This document shows positions 43,960-52,160 of a stretch of 59,561 bases of DNA, piece by piece. The stretch comes from Algivirga pacifica (GTDB lineage: Bacteria > Bacteroidota > Bacteroidia > Cytophagales > Flammeovirgaceae), in NCBI RefSeq assembly GCF_039543525.1, contig NZ_BAABJX010000035.1, forward strand, positions 1 through 59,561. The letters are read 5' to 3'. The position numbers were made by a program, and so were the translations under genes. How positions within the stretch are numbered: position 1 is the first letter of the stretch; each line of letters starts with the position of its first letter. The notes beneath the pieces were generated by a model that had not been told where the DNA came from, ran no database searches, and was given only the letters and a program-made list of their open reading frames with translations.

Positions 43960-44415
43960 ATGGCATTTAAGAAGAAATCAAAAGCGAGTCAGGATATCCC
44001 TACTTCAGCGCTTCCGGATATTATCTTCATGCTGTTGTTCTTCTTCATGGTGACAACAGTAATGAGAGATTCCGAGCTGATGGTAAAGAATAGCTTGCCA
44101 AATGCCTCTCAGCTTACTAAACTAGAGAAAAAGTCTTTGGTGTCTTACATCTTCGTAGGTGCTCCTAAAGATCAAGCTCGTTTCGGTAAGGAAACTCGTA
44201 TTCAGGTGAACGATGTAATCATCGACGCAGAGAGTATTCCTCAGTTCGTCATGAACGAGAAAGCTAAGATGCCTGAAGCGGATAGAGATAAAATCATGAT
44301 GTCTCTGAAAGTAGACCGTGATGCTAAAATGGGTGTGATCAATGACGTTACCAATCAATTGAGAGAGGTGAATGCATTGAAAGTAAACTATGCAGCTTCA
44401 AAAAGAGTACGATAG
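43960..44415 (+). CDS. exbD: ExbD biopolymer transport protein, second copy
   Basis: A 151-residue paralogue. Start at ATG 43960; a TTG two codons earlier is less likely. The single membrane segment carries Asp20 in LPDIIFMLLFFFMV. The periplasmic part is shorter and differs from copy one. Two different ExbD subunits beside one ExbB suggests a mixed complex, as known in gliding and TonB motors of Bacteroidota. Terminator follows. Confidence 0.92.
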   Translation: MAFKKKSKASQDIPTSALPDIIFMLLFFFMVTTVMRDSELMVKNSLPNASQLTKLEKKSLVSYIFVGAPKDQARFGKETRIQVNDVIIDAESIPQFVMNEKAKMPEADRDKIMMSLKVDRDAKMGVINDVTNQLREVNALKVNYAASKRVR

Positions 44416-44460
44416 TATTCTTCTTAGTCTACTGTCTCGGACAGTCAAGCTATTATGTGC

Positions 44461-44505
44461 AAAGTCACTTATTCCTAATGATAATAGGGGTAAGTGACTT
44501 TTTGT
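44461..44505 (+). terminator. Intrinsic terminator of the ExbB operon
   Basis: AAAGTCACTTATTCC pairs with GGGGTAAGTGACTTT around an 11-base loop, followed by T residues. Confidence 0.88.
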
Positions 44506-44526
44506 TTATAGGGACGACTATAAGGT

Positions 44527-44609
44527 GCCTACTTACCTCTTGCCTTTCTTTGGGCGACCACAAGGGTCGCTCCTACCTTTTACTTTTTACCTCTTACCTT
44601 CTACCTTTA
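44527..44609. repeat. Composite repeat: GGGCGACCACAAGGGTCGC palindrome with TTTTACC heptamers
   Basis: A near-palindrome GGGCGACCACAAGGGTCGCTC flanked on both sides by TTACC/TACCTTT heptamers (right side: TACCTTT-TACTTTT-TACCTCT-TACCTTC-TACC). It lies just upstream of the 820-residue gene; frames that begin inside it look spurious. Confidence 0.8.
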
Positions 44610-44683
44610 TTGGTTTTGTTTTATTTTTTGTCAATATTGTAAAAACCAACATTTATTTGAGTTTTTTATTAGCAATAGACTAT

Positions 44684-47146
44684 ATGCAAACGACGAATGG
44701 CCATACGTTTTATGCGTCCGTAGAGGTATTAGAAGCCCTGATGGCTCAATTTCAACAAGATATACAACAGGATATATTTTATAGGTATGCTGAGGAGATG
44801 CAGTATGATCATGCTGTGTTGGAATTGATCCAATTGATTGAGGATACAGAAGGAAGACGTATTTCGGTAGAGGAAAGCTTGCAGTATTATAGTAAGCATT
44901 TGGTAATGAGTACTATACTTACTTATGCTTTAGGCCAGGAGAATAACTTAGGAGATTCTTCTGTTTACCAATGTATGGAGGTCGCTGGAGAAGTACTATT
45001 AGAGCGGTCTCAGCAGCAAAAGCGAAAAGAACAGTTAGTTAGTCGACTTCAGTCTATTGGAGAGCCTTCTATCATTAGGGATTTATTGTGTAAAGTCGTT
45101 CTAATGTTAGCAATGGATGAGGAGGTATGGGATGTTCAGCCACTTTCTCAAAACATTCAAGAAACCCACCTTGGAGAATCTACTACTATAGAATGGATTG
45201 CTCCTAATTATTTTGCAGAGAATGTACATTCAGTAAGCGGTAGGTTGTTAGTGGTCACAACAAGCTTGGAGGCTTATTACTGGGTATTTAGTCAGTATAA
45301 TCAAGGAGTTTTTTGGGGAAATGTCTTAGGGTTGAATTATGATGATTTGACTTATAGACAACAGTTCTTACCTCTTTTGAAAGATAAGCAACATCAAGAT
45401 ATGGTGGGGGAGCTAGGTGAGAATAAACCTATGATCATTCTGGGGCAGGAGCAATACTGGTTGAAAGAGGATTACTATGTATCTAAGGTGGTTACTAGGG
45501 AAACAAGAAGGTTTTTTAAGAAGTCCGCTAATAAAAAGCTCTCTAATTGGTTGGTATGGTCTCGTTTACAGTTCCTTGGGAAAGGGTTTGTACAGCTTTA
45601 TGCAGGAGCTGAGATTGGTTCTGGGAAAGCCTATCAAGTTTGGAGAAAGGAAGCCTGGGAGTTTTGTGATGCAATTTATATAGAACAAATCACAGCTGAC
45701 CGTTACTTGTACACGTTTGTTTTTGATAAAACGTATGATGGGCACAAGGTGTTTTTTGCTTCAAAGGATAAAGAATTCGGAAAAGTATTGAAAGAAAGTA
45801 GTAGTTGGCTACTGGGTTTTTCAGAGGAATATCTTTGTGATATCCCATTATACAGTACTTATGAACAGGCAGTTTTTGAAAGCAGGGATACTAGAAAGGG
45901 AGTATTAATAGATGCTGAATATCTCGATTTACAACGTACGGCGTTAATAAATAAGGTACAAAAGGACTTTCGTAATCAGATTGATAGCGAGGAAGACAAA
46001 CAGCAATTTTTTTCACAGAAAGTAGAGGTTAGAATATTTTCCGAGAAGAATATCCATAGAGTTTGGAGTCAACCCTTCCTAAAGTCATGGGCTTATACAG
46101 AAGAAGTGCCATTAATGGAGGGGCCTAGTTTGTTATGGAGTGCGGGTTCATATGGAATTTCAGCAGCAGTTGTGAAGGGAGCTGTAGAACAGTCATTATT
46201 GAAGCAATATAAGGCGATCTTACTCCCTTTAAAGTATTTGAACGACAATGGAACGGAGACTTATTCCATCTCAAAAGATATAGTCAAGGCTTTTTGGAAA
46301 AGATATGCTCAACCCTTGGAGGGAGCCTTGGAAAGCTCTTTATCAATAGAAGCTTTAAACGTTTTGAAAGAAAAGGTTAGTGAAATTGAAACACTTACTA
46401 AGTCTCTTCCTGTATTATATAAGTTTTCTAGACAATTAACGGACATTCTAAGCCAGCAACAAGGGGAGGAGCTAGTAGACCAACTCAATATGACTATTCA
46501 AGCATTTCAGCAGAAAATAAAACGCTTATTTTCTGGAGTCAAGGAGCGTAAGACTTTGATGAACCGTTTGGTAGAGCAGTTACAACAATTTTCTGACTGT
46601 ATCTATGCTTTGGATAAGCAGCGGATGGATGCCTTGGAGAAATATCGCAGCGTAACGGAAGAGAATATCTTTTACTATTGTATTGCAATTGTCATGAATA
46701 AGGAGTACCAGAAGCAGTATAAAACTTACTTGGAAGTGGCGCCTCCAAGAATACCTTTTCTGAAAGATTTTTGGATGTGGAGTGAGAAGGGAAAGGCATT
46801 AGTGTCACTATGGCTTGCAGGAGCTTCTGAAAGTGTTGCACTTCAAACAGAAGACCTGGAAGAGCTAAAAGGAACACGTATGAGATTGACACAAGGAACA
46901 ATAGTATTTCCGGATGGCACAAGGATCACAAATCTTCCAGATGAAGTACTAAATCTGCGCTTCGGCGGGAAATTGCTTATAGAGCGATTATTGAATGCTT
47001 ATAGGCCTTATTGTGATCGAGACCTGAAAGAAGGATCTTGGGAAGATTTGCCCGTTACTTTAAAGGCAGAGTTGATGCGCTCTTTAGCGCATTTGACAGA
47101 AGTAGCAGTAAAGCAACCGGAATTGTATTTGCCATTTCCTAAATAG
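44684..47146 (+). CDS. Uncharacterised 820-residue protein
   Basis: I do not recognise this protein. Start at ATG 44684 (MQTTNGHTFYASVEVL); the 53 codons before it come from a repeat element. There is no signal peptide or membrane segment. It looks largely alpha-helical, rich in Tyr, Trp and Gln, with a possible coiled coil at about 570-650 and no visible Walker, metal or catalytic motif. The C-terminal part (about 745-815) has TQGTIVFPDGTRITNLPDEV. It is a single gene between the ExbB operon and a palindromic element that begins two bases after its stop codon. Codon use looks like its neighbours. Confidence 0.8.
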   Translation: MQTTNGHTFYASVEVLEALMAQFQQDIQQDIFYRYAEEMQYDHAVLELIQLIEDTEGRRISVEESLQYYSKHLVMSTILTYALGQENNLGDSSVYQCMEVAGEVLLERSQQQKRKEQLVSRLQSIGEPSIIRDLLCKVVLMLAMDEEVWDVQPLSQNIQETHLGESTTIEWIAPNYFAENVHSVSGRLLVVTTSLEAYYWVFSQYNQGVFWGNVLGLNYDDLTYRQQFLPLLKDKQHQDMVGELGENKPMIILGQEQYWLKEDYYVSKVVTRETRRFFKKSANKKLSNWLVWSRLQFLGKGFVQLYAGAEIGSGKAYQVWRKEAWEFCDAIYIEQITADRYLYTFVFDKTYDGHKVFFASKDKEFGKVLKESSSWLLGFSEEYLCDIPLYSTYEQAVFESRDTRKGVLIDAEYLDLQRTALINKVQKDFRNQIDSEEDKQQFFSQKVEVRIFSEKNIHRVWSQPFLKSWAYTEEVPLMEGPSLLWSAGSYGISAAVVKGAVEQSLLKQYKAILLPLKYLNDNGTETYSISKDIVKAFWKRYAQPLEGALESSLSIEALNVLKEKVSEIETLTKSLPVLYKFSRQLTDILSQQQGEELVDQLNMTIQAFQQKIKRLFSGVKERKTLMNRLVEQLQQFSDCIYALDKQRMDALEKYRSVTEENIFYYCIAIVMNKEYQKQYKTYLEVAPPRIPFLKDFWMWSEKGKALVSLWLAGASESVALQTEDLEELKGTRMRLTQGTIVFPDGTRITNLPDEVLNLRFGGKLLIERLLNAYRPYCDRDLKEGSWEDLPVTLKAELMRSLAHLTEVAVKQPELYLPFPK

Positions 47147-47147
47147 T

Positions 47148-47337
47148 TTGTTCATGGTGTTTAATTGAGCTTCGCTCGTTCATATTGTTTAGTTGAGTGT
47201 TGGATTTCACCTTCGATGACCATTATAGAGCGTGTGAATGGAGCGAAGCTCAATTAAACTCAGCAGTTTTCTGCTGAAAATCAATGATTCAACTAAACAA
47301 TATGAACGAGCGAAGCTCAACTAAACAATATGAACAA
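47148..47337. repeat. 190-bp palindromic element filling a convergent gap
   Basis: Left arm 47148-47198 and right arm 47289-47337 are inverted copies with few mismatches. Each is built on GTTCATATTGTTTAGTTGAG and GAGCTTCGCTC hairpins (AGCTTCGCT, reverse complement AGCGAAGCT). The inner part holds a second GAGCGAAGCTCAATTAAAC and a smaller stem CAGCAGttttCTGCTG. It runs almost from the stop codon of the 820-residue gene to that of the next minus-strand gene. Confidence 0.85.
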
Positions 47338-47344
47338 AAGAGAC

Positions 47345-47878
47345 TTACGCTTTTTCTTTAGAAGAAAACAGAGAAATTGCTACAACGATAGTTGCCGTAA
47401 TCAATCCTAGTAATAGCATTCCTGAACTAGGGATCGCCAACCAGCTTAGGGATTCTTTAGCAATGCCTGTACTTCCCATGCCGGGAGCTCTTAAGCCTGC
47501 CATCATCCAGAAAATACTGTATCCTAATCCGCCAGCTCCAAGCGCGATAGAAACTACCAATTTAAAAATCGATGATGCATAGGTAAATGCTAGAACAATG
47601 ATCACTCCTAGTGTCGCGGCTCCAATGCCACCTCCGTGTAAGTGGGCTCTTTTGAAGTAGCTCCAAGACTTACTTACTGTAGCTTTCATTTTAGCTTCAT
47701 CTCCTTTGTAAACGGTTTCTAATGCAGCTTGTCCTTCTGCTTTTAGATGTCCTTTGATATCATCTTCCATCGCTCCAAAGACACCTCCCATTCCAAAACC
47801 AAAAAGAATCGTTAGAAGACTTAGGATAAGTCCGAATTTCACCTCTTGAAGGCGGCTGTGTATTGTTGTGCTCGTCAT
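47345..47878 (-). CDS. Four-helix membrane protein of unknown function
   Basis: A 177-residue protein with four hydrophobic segments (about 14-34, 82-105, 106-127 and 145-172). A HLHGGG motif at the start of the second helix could bind a metal or haem, but this is speculation. The loop between helices 1 and 2 (about 40-75) is charged and helical. It is downstream of the ferredoxin gene on the same strand (62-base gap), which suggests an electron-transfer context. I do not recognise the family. Confidence 0.8.
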   Translation of the reverse strand: MTSTTIHSRLQEVKFGLILSLLTILFGFGMGGVFGAMEDDIKGHLKAEGQAALETVYKGDEAKMKATVSKSWSYFKRAHLHGGGIGAATLGVIIVLAFTYASSIFKLVVSIALGAGGLGYSIFWMMAGLRAPGMGSTGIAKESLSWLAIPSSGMLLLGLITATIVVAISLFSSKEKA

Positions 47879-47940
47879 TTAGTTTGTGATTAATGGTGAA
47901 AAAATATATTTCCCGTTGAGGAATCGTGTATTGTTTTTAC

Positions 47941-48267
47941 TTATACCTCCGTGTAAGTGATGTGAGGAAACTTAGAAGTCTCGGGAACCTGAATCGTGAT
48001 ATCGCCATTGACTTGACATTGACAGCTCAGGCGTTCTCCTTCTTTTAGTTTTCCTGCATCTATACATTTCTCCTCAAAAGGTGAAAGAGGAGAGAAATGC
48101 TCTGCGCCATCCAGTACAATCGCTTTACAGCTTGTGCAACGTCCATTTCCTCCACAAGCATGCATCCAATCCAATTCGGCGTCATGGATATGCTCCAACA
48201 GAGATTTACTTGTACTATCTGCATGAATGGTCTTGTTTGCCATATTGGCAATAATAACTTTACTCAT
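47941..48267 (-). CDS. 2Fe-2S ferredoxin
   Basis: A 108-residue plant/adrenodoxin-type ferredoxin. The cluster ligands are Cys38, Cys44, Cys47 (ACGGNGRCTSC) and Cys82 (LSCQC). It carries single electrons in the cytoplasm. It is followed on the same strand by the four-helix protein, with which it may be co-transcribed. Its redox partner cannot be told. Confidence 0.93.
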   Translation of the reverse strand: MSKVIIANMANKTIHADSTSKSLLEHIHDAELDWMHACGGNGRCTSCKAIVLDGAEHFSPLSPFEEKCIDAGKLKEGERLSCQCQVNGDITIQVPETSKFPHITYTEV

Positions 48268-48577
48268 ATTTCTTACGTATGTCAGTGATTATAAAGATGG
48301 TTGATATCTATTTGTCTTAAAAAAATCTAACTTTATTGTTAGAGGACGTAAAAATAACACATTTTTTGCTGAATCATTGGAATCAATTAATAATTAGATT
48401 GTAGTTTCAATCGTTTATATCCTATATTTAGGATTGAGATTTGGAGTAGTGAACAAAGTGTTTACTTCCCTTGGGGCACCATTATTGTTGGAGTGTGTGA
48501 AAAGATCTTCAAAGGAAAGTAGATGTGGAGTCTATCAGAATTGTCTTAGTGAATACAAGGAATTTAAGTGTTACCGT

Positions 48578-49966
48578 ATGAGCCAACCGTTTAATATAGA
48601 GATGTTGCATACTTATTCATCAAAGTTTGCAACCAAGGTGTGTGAGATAATTTTTTCAGAAAAAGACCTTATCAAAGGGGAGGACTTGATGTCTGTAACA
48701 CCTGTGGAGCAGGTCAATTTATTTGTCATTAGCAAGATCTTTGAAACATGGCAAAAAGAGGCTGTGAGGGTGCAACTTCCATATTTCGACTATGAAAGTG
48801 AAGATGTGCAAGAGGCGTTACTTGGATTGATGGAAATACTATCAAAGAACATATCAATCAAGCGAGTATACTTTGAGCCTTTGTTAAAACAGGCTGTCTA
48901 TGATACCCTTATGTTGGGGTTATCTCCTAAAACATATTTTGAGCAATTTTTTGAGAATCTTAGTGAGGAGATTCCGGTAGAAGGATACCTTACTCCATTA
49001 TTTGCTTACTTCAGAGTATACGCTTCCTTGGCACAAGAGATTATTCACGAAATCCGTACTACGGTAGGTGATCGTATAGGTCAGGAAGAGGCGATTACTT
49101 TATCATTAGGTATTTGTGAAAAGTATAATAGTGATGAGTCTCAGTTGGAAGAGTTGCTGGCTATTTTAGGAGAAATAGTACCATTGAAAAAAGAAGAGCT
49201 CTTCATTCAACAGCAAGAAAAGAAAGCAGCGAACCCATTAGATTTTGTAGGCTTGACTGGACGTAAATTCAGTAATGTAACAGCAGGGGGGAATATTGCA
49301 AATGTTTCCAATAAAACGGCACCTTTAGAAAAACCCAAAGAAATTGTACAGGAGGAAACACCTGAACCAACAACTTCTGATTACACTACCGAGGCTCAGT
49401 TTATCCCAATAGTGGATGAGCCTGTTGAGGAACCTGAAGGGACGCTATCGACTACAAAAGTGGAAACTCCGGTACAGACACAGGAAGAAGTGGTGGGGTA
49501 TAGAGAAGAACCGGAGCATCATTTTACCAAGGAGATTCAAGAGGAGACAGAGCGTCCTTTTATAAACACAGCTCAAGAAGTAAAGCCTGTAGTGGCAGAT
49601 ACTATACAAAGTGCGATAGCCAAAACCATAGAAGAAGCGGCAGTGACCGATTGGACTCAAGAGCAGAAGCAGGAGAAGACGGTTTGGCCAGAGATGGATC
49701 ATCCTTCAAGACAAAAAACGTTGAAGGATCGATTTAAGGGATCTTTCGGTAGTCGAATTGCTTTAAATCAGCGTTTCTATTTTACTGAAAAGTTATTTAA
49801 TAACAGCAAAACAGAATTGGTAAATGCGATTCGCTTAATTGATGAAAGTAATACATACTCAGAGGCGATCAAGCATATTCGAAATAATTTTGCGAGAAAG
49901 TATGAGTGGGATCTAACAGAGGATACTACCAAAGAGTTTTTGATGATGGTAGAGGAGCATTTCTAG
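48578..49966 (+). CDS. Cytoplasmic protein with disordered linker and Bacteroidota C-terminal domain
   Basis: A 462-residue protein. The ATG at 48578 (MSQPFNIEML) is the likely start; the longer frame lacks homologous character. It has three parts: a helical N-terminal domain (about 1-210), a Pro/Glu/Thr-rich, probably disordered linker (about 220-375), and a C-terminal domain (about 385-462) with RIALNQRFYFTEKLFNN, NAIRLIDESNTYSEAIKHI and KYEWDLTEDTTKEFLMMVE. This C-terminal pattern recurs in Bacteroidota hypothetical proteins. It may be a scaffold; the role is unknown. Confidence 0.78.
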   Translation: MSQPFNIEMLHTYSSKFATKVCEIIFSEKDLIKGEDLMSVTPVEQVNLFVISKIFETWQKEAVRVQLPYFDYESEDVQEALLGLMEILSKNISIKRVYFEPLLKQAVYDTLMLGLSPKTYFEQFFENLSEEIPVEGYLTPLFAYFRVYASLAQEIIHEIRTTVGDRIGQEEAITLSLGICEKYNSDESQLEELLAILGEIVPLKKEELFIQQQEKKAANPLDFVGLTGRKFSNVTAGGNIANVSNKTAPLEKPKEIVQEETPEPTTSDYTTEAQFIPIVDEPVEEPEGTLSTTKVETPVQTQEEVVGYREEPEHHFTKEIQEETERPFINTAQEVKPVVADTIQSAIAKTIEEAAVTDWTQEQKQEKTVWPEMDHPSRQKTLKDRFKGSFGSRIALNQRFYFTEKLFNNSKTELVNAIRLIDESNTYSEAIKHIRNNFARKYEWDLTEDTTKEFLMMVEEHF

Positions 49967-50184
49967 TAAGCTCAAGAGGTGTAGAAGTGTAGGGTGTAGA
50001 AATTTTTTATTCATGATAAATGTCTACACTTTATGCTTCAAATGATGAAACTGCCTTTTTTTTACTTCTGTTTTTAGGGTCGAAATATTTTTTAATACCT
50101 ACCGTTCTAATAATGTGATAGGGCCTATATTCAGGTCATAGATTCATAGATTGAACTTCATCACATTATATCAAAGTATTTTTT

Positions 50185-51021
50185 ATGAGAATGAAAACAG
50201 CTTATTACCGGATACTGGCGTTATTTCTATATACTTTTGTAGAGTTTATGGCTCCGGTCCATGCTCAAAATGTAAGAAGTAATCCTTTGTTGATGCCTTT
50301 AGGAGAATATGAATTAGTGTATACAGAGGAGAAGTTTGATAAAATTGAATTTCCATTAAGTGAAGTAGAGCTGACAACTATCACTGGTAACAAGGAATAT
50401 GTGGCTTATGAGCTAAAAAATAAACCGTCGACTTCCAGCGGAAATAATTACCGAAAGCAAAAAATCATGAATCAGTTTTCGGAGGTCGTTAGGCGCTATA
50501 GTGGAGAAGAAATTTACAAGAATGAGGATGCGGCTGGTTATTATATTAAAAGTAGAGGGGCTGAGATATGGTGTTTAGTAGAAACTTATAAGGAAGGAGA
50601 AGGTTATTCGATTTCTATAATGACCAAGAAGAAACTACAGGAGGCAGAGACAGCAGAAGATATGCTAGCTTTGATTGAGAAAAAGGGAAGTTTGGATTTA
50701 TATATAGGTTTTGCTTCGGGTAGTGCAGAATTGACAGATGACTCTTACCTAAACATTCGGGAGGTAGCTCGCTTTTTGAAGAAAGCTCCTTCACTTAAAA
50801 TTAGTATTGAGGGGCATACCGATAATGTAGGTACTCCAGAAAATAATAAAAGACTTTCACAGGCGAGAGCTGCTGCGGTAAAAGAGGCGTTGGTGAATGT
50901 TGGAGTCCCTGCGGATAGAATGACGACGAAAGGATGGGGGCAGGAGAGACCTATTGCATCTAATACGACAAAAGATGGAAGGCTAAAGAATCGAAGAGTG
51001 TCAATAGTAAAAAGAAACTAA
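50185..51021 (+). CDS. OmpA-family peptidoglycan-associated protein
   Basis: A 278-residue exported protein, signal peptide ending in APVHAQ. The N-terminal 150 residues are a domain I do not recognise. The C-terminal about 110 residues are the OmpA/MotB fold: LYIGFASGSAELTDDSYLNI, SIEGHTDNVGTPENNKRLSQARAAAV (about 213-238, the peptidoglycan-binding core) and KNRRVSIV. It anchors an outer membrane or periplasmic complex to the cell wall. It is a single gene. Confidence 0.92.
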   Translation: MRMKTAYYRILALFLYTFVEFMAPVHAQNVRSNPLLMPLGEYELVYTEEKFDKIEFPLSEVELTTITGNKEYVAYELKNKPSTSSGNNYRKQKIMNQFSEVVRRYSGEEIYKNEDAAGYYIKSRGAEIWCLVETYKEGEGYSISIMTKKKLQEAETAEDMLALIEKKGSLDLYIGFASGSAELTDDSYLNIREVARFLKKAPSLKISIEGHTDNVGTPENNKRLSQARAAAVKEALVNVGVPADRMTTKGWGQERPIASNTTKDGRLKNRRVSIVKRN

Positions 51022-51326
51022 TAACGTCATAGTTCACGAGCGCTTATCTTGGACTTGTCAGGTATAAGTATTAAAAGGATAAAGGAATAGAAGCTTCTGG
51101 AGTATGATTGATTATTAATCCTTTCTCCTTCTTCCTTAAACCGTTTGAAAGTACTACTTAGCTATAAGTTTATTTAGCAATCAATCCACTAGTTTCCCCT
51201 TTGGTGAATTAGTGGAATAAATCGTATAGTGTGTTGAGTTGAGTCAGGATAGTTATAGCGTTGGTCAAAGAAGTTTTAATCAACCAAACAATATGAACGA
51301 GCAAAGCTCAATTAAACAACATAAGT
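51022..51326. other. Convergent gap with half of a palindromic repeat
   Basis: About 305 bases between the OmpA gene and the minus-strand lipoprotein gene. A single arm of the 47148-type element lies at 51287-51324, ending two bases before the lipoprotein stop codon. A weak stem TCCACTA/TAGTGGA lies near 51185-51217. Nothing else is clear. Confidence 0.55.
51287..51324. repeat. Single arm of the GAGCGAAGCTC-type palindromic element
   Basis: AAACAATATGAACGAGC, one base change, then AAGCTCAATTAAAC matches the right arm of the element at 47289-47337. The opposite arm is missing or decayed. Confidence 0.75.
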
Positions 51327-51950
51327 TTAAGGAGTAGGTAGATAAGGTTCTAACTTAATCTGATCAACAAGAGAGTCATAGTGAACTTTAGACGTCAAAG
51401 GATAGGTGAGTTTAAAGCTCACATAGTAGTTCATAAATTGCTCCGTCCTTTGGTAAAAAACATTCTTCTCGGACGTATAACCTGAAAGTACAAAGAATAG
51501 GGGGGTGGCTTGATGATATAAGATACTATCTTGTCGTATTTCAGAAAGTAGCGCTTCTTGAAAATAAAGCTTCTTCAGTTCTGGTTGCCAGGAGTATTTG
51601 GAAGGAATTATGCTGTATTGCTCTAGTGTTTTGGAAGACACTTTTTCAAAGAGATTTTGAACATCCGTAGTCGTACCAAGAGAGCCCCACAATACTAAGT
51701 GTGCTGTACCATCCGTAAATTCAGCTCCTTCTGTATTATCACTGAGCGTTTCTTGTTGCAGTATCGTAGGAAAGGTTGTTTTAAAACTGAAGGAGGAATT
51801 GTAGTATACTGTGTCTTTTTCAATCATCTGACTTACAAAAGGTTTAGCTTCAGTCATAATGATTGGCTCCTGTGTTTGTGACTTTTTAGGTAATTGAGAA
51901 CAAGAGACGAGATAGATTCCGGATAGTAATAAGCAATAGAGTAGTCTCAT
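51327..51950 (-). CDS. Uncharacterised lipoprotein
   Basis: A 207-residue lipoprotein; the ATG at 51950 gives the signal MRLLYCLLLSGIYLVSC with a lipobox Cys. The upstream open frame is translated repeat. The rest is beta-rich with no motif I know. Its start codon lies four bases from an AAAAGGT heptamer array, so its promoter region consists of repeat DNA or lies in the FAD gene upstream. Confidence 0.8.
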   Translation of the reverse strand: MRLLYCLLLSGIYLVSCSQLPKKSQTQEPIIMTEAKPFVSQMIEKDTVYYNSSFSFKTTFPTILQQETLSDNTEGAEFTDGTAHLVLWGSLGTTTDVQNLFEKVSSKTLEQYSIIPSKYSWQPELKKLYFQEALLSEIRQDSILYHQATPLFFVLSGYTSEKNVFYQRTEQFMNYYVSFKLTYPLTSKVHYDSLVDQIKLEPYLPTP

Positions 51951-51954
51951 ATTT

Positions 51955-52160
51955 AAAAGGTAAAAGGTAAAAGGTAAAAGGTAAAAGGTAGGGGCGCCCC
52001 TTGTGGTTGCCCGGACCAAAGAAAAAGGTAGTACATCCCCTGTGGTCGCCCCAACGCAGGTGATATATAAGTAAGTGGCTAGAGGTGCCCTTTTGGTTAC
52101 CTCTACAGATCAGCTTTAAGATACAACTTTTTACCTTTTACCTTTTACTTCTTACCTCTA
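51955..52160. repeat. Composite repeat filling the gap between two minus-strand genes
   Basis: AAAAGGT x5 (51955-51989), then GGGGCGCCCCTTGTGGTTGCCC (split: GGGGCGCCCC and TTGTGGTTGCCC), then CCCCTGTGGTCGCCCC (near 52036), GAGGTGCCCTTTTGGTTACCTC (near 52082; stem ends GAGGTgccc...ggttACCTC), and finally TTTTACC heptamers (52128-52160). It spans from the lipoprotein start codon into the last codons of the FAD gene. Confidence 0.85.

Noticed and set aside
44525..44683. N-terminal extension of the 820-residue protein
   Set aside because: It is translated from the composite TTTTACC/GGGCGACC repeat; a normal start lies at 44684.
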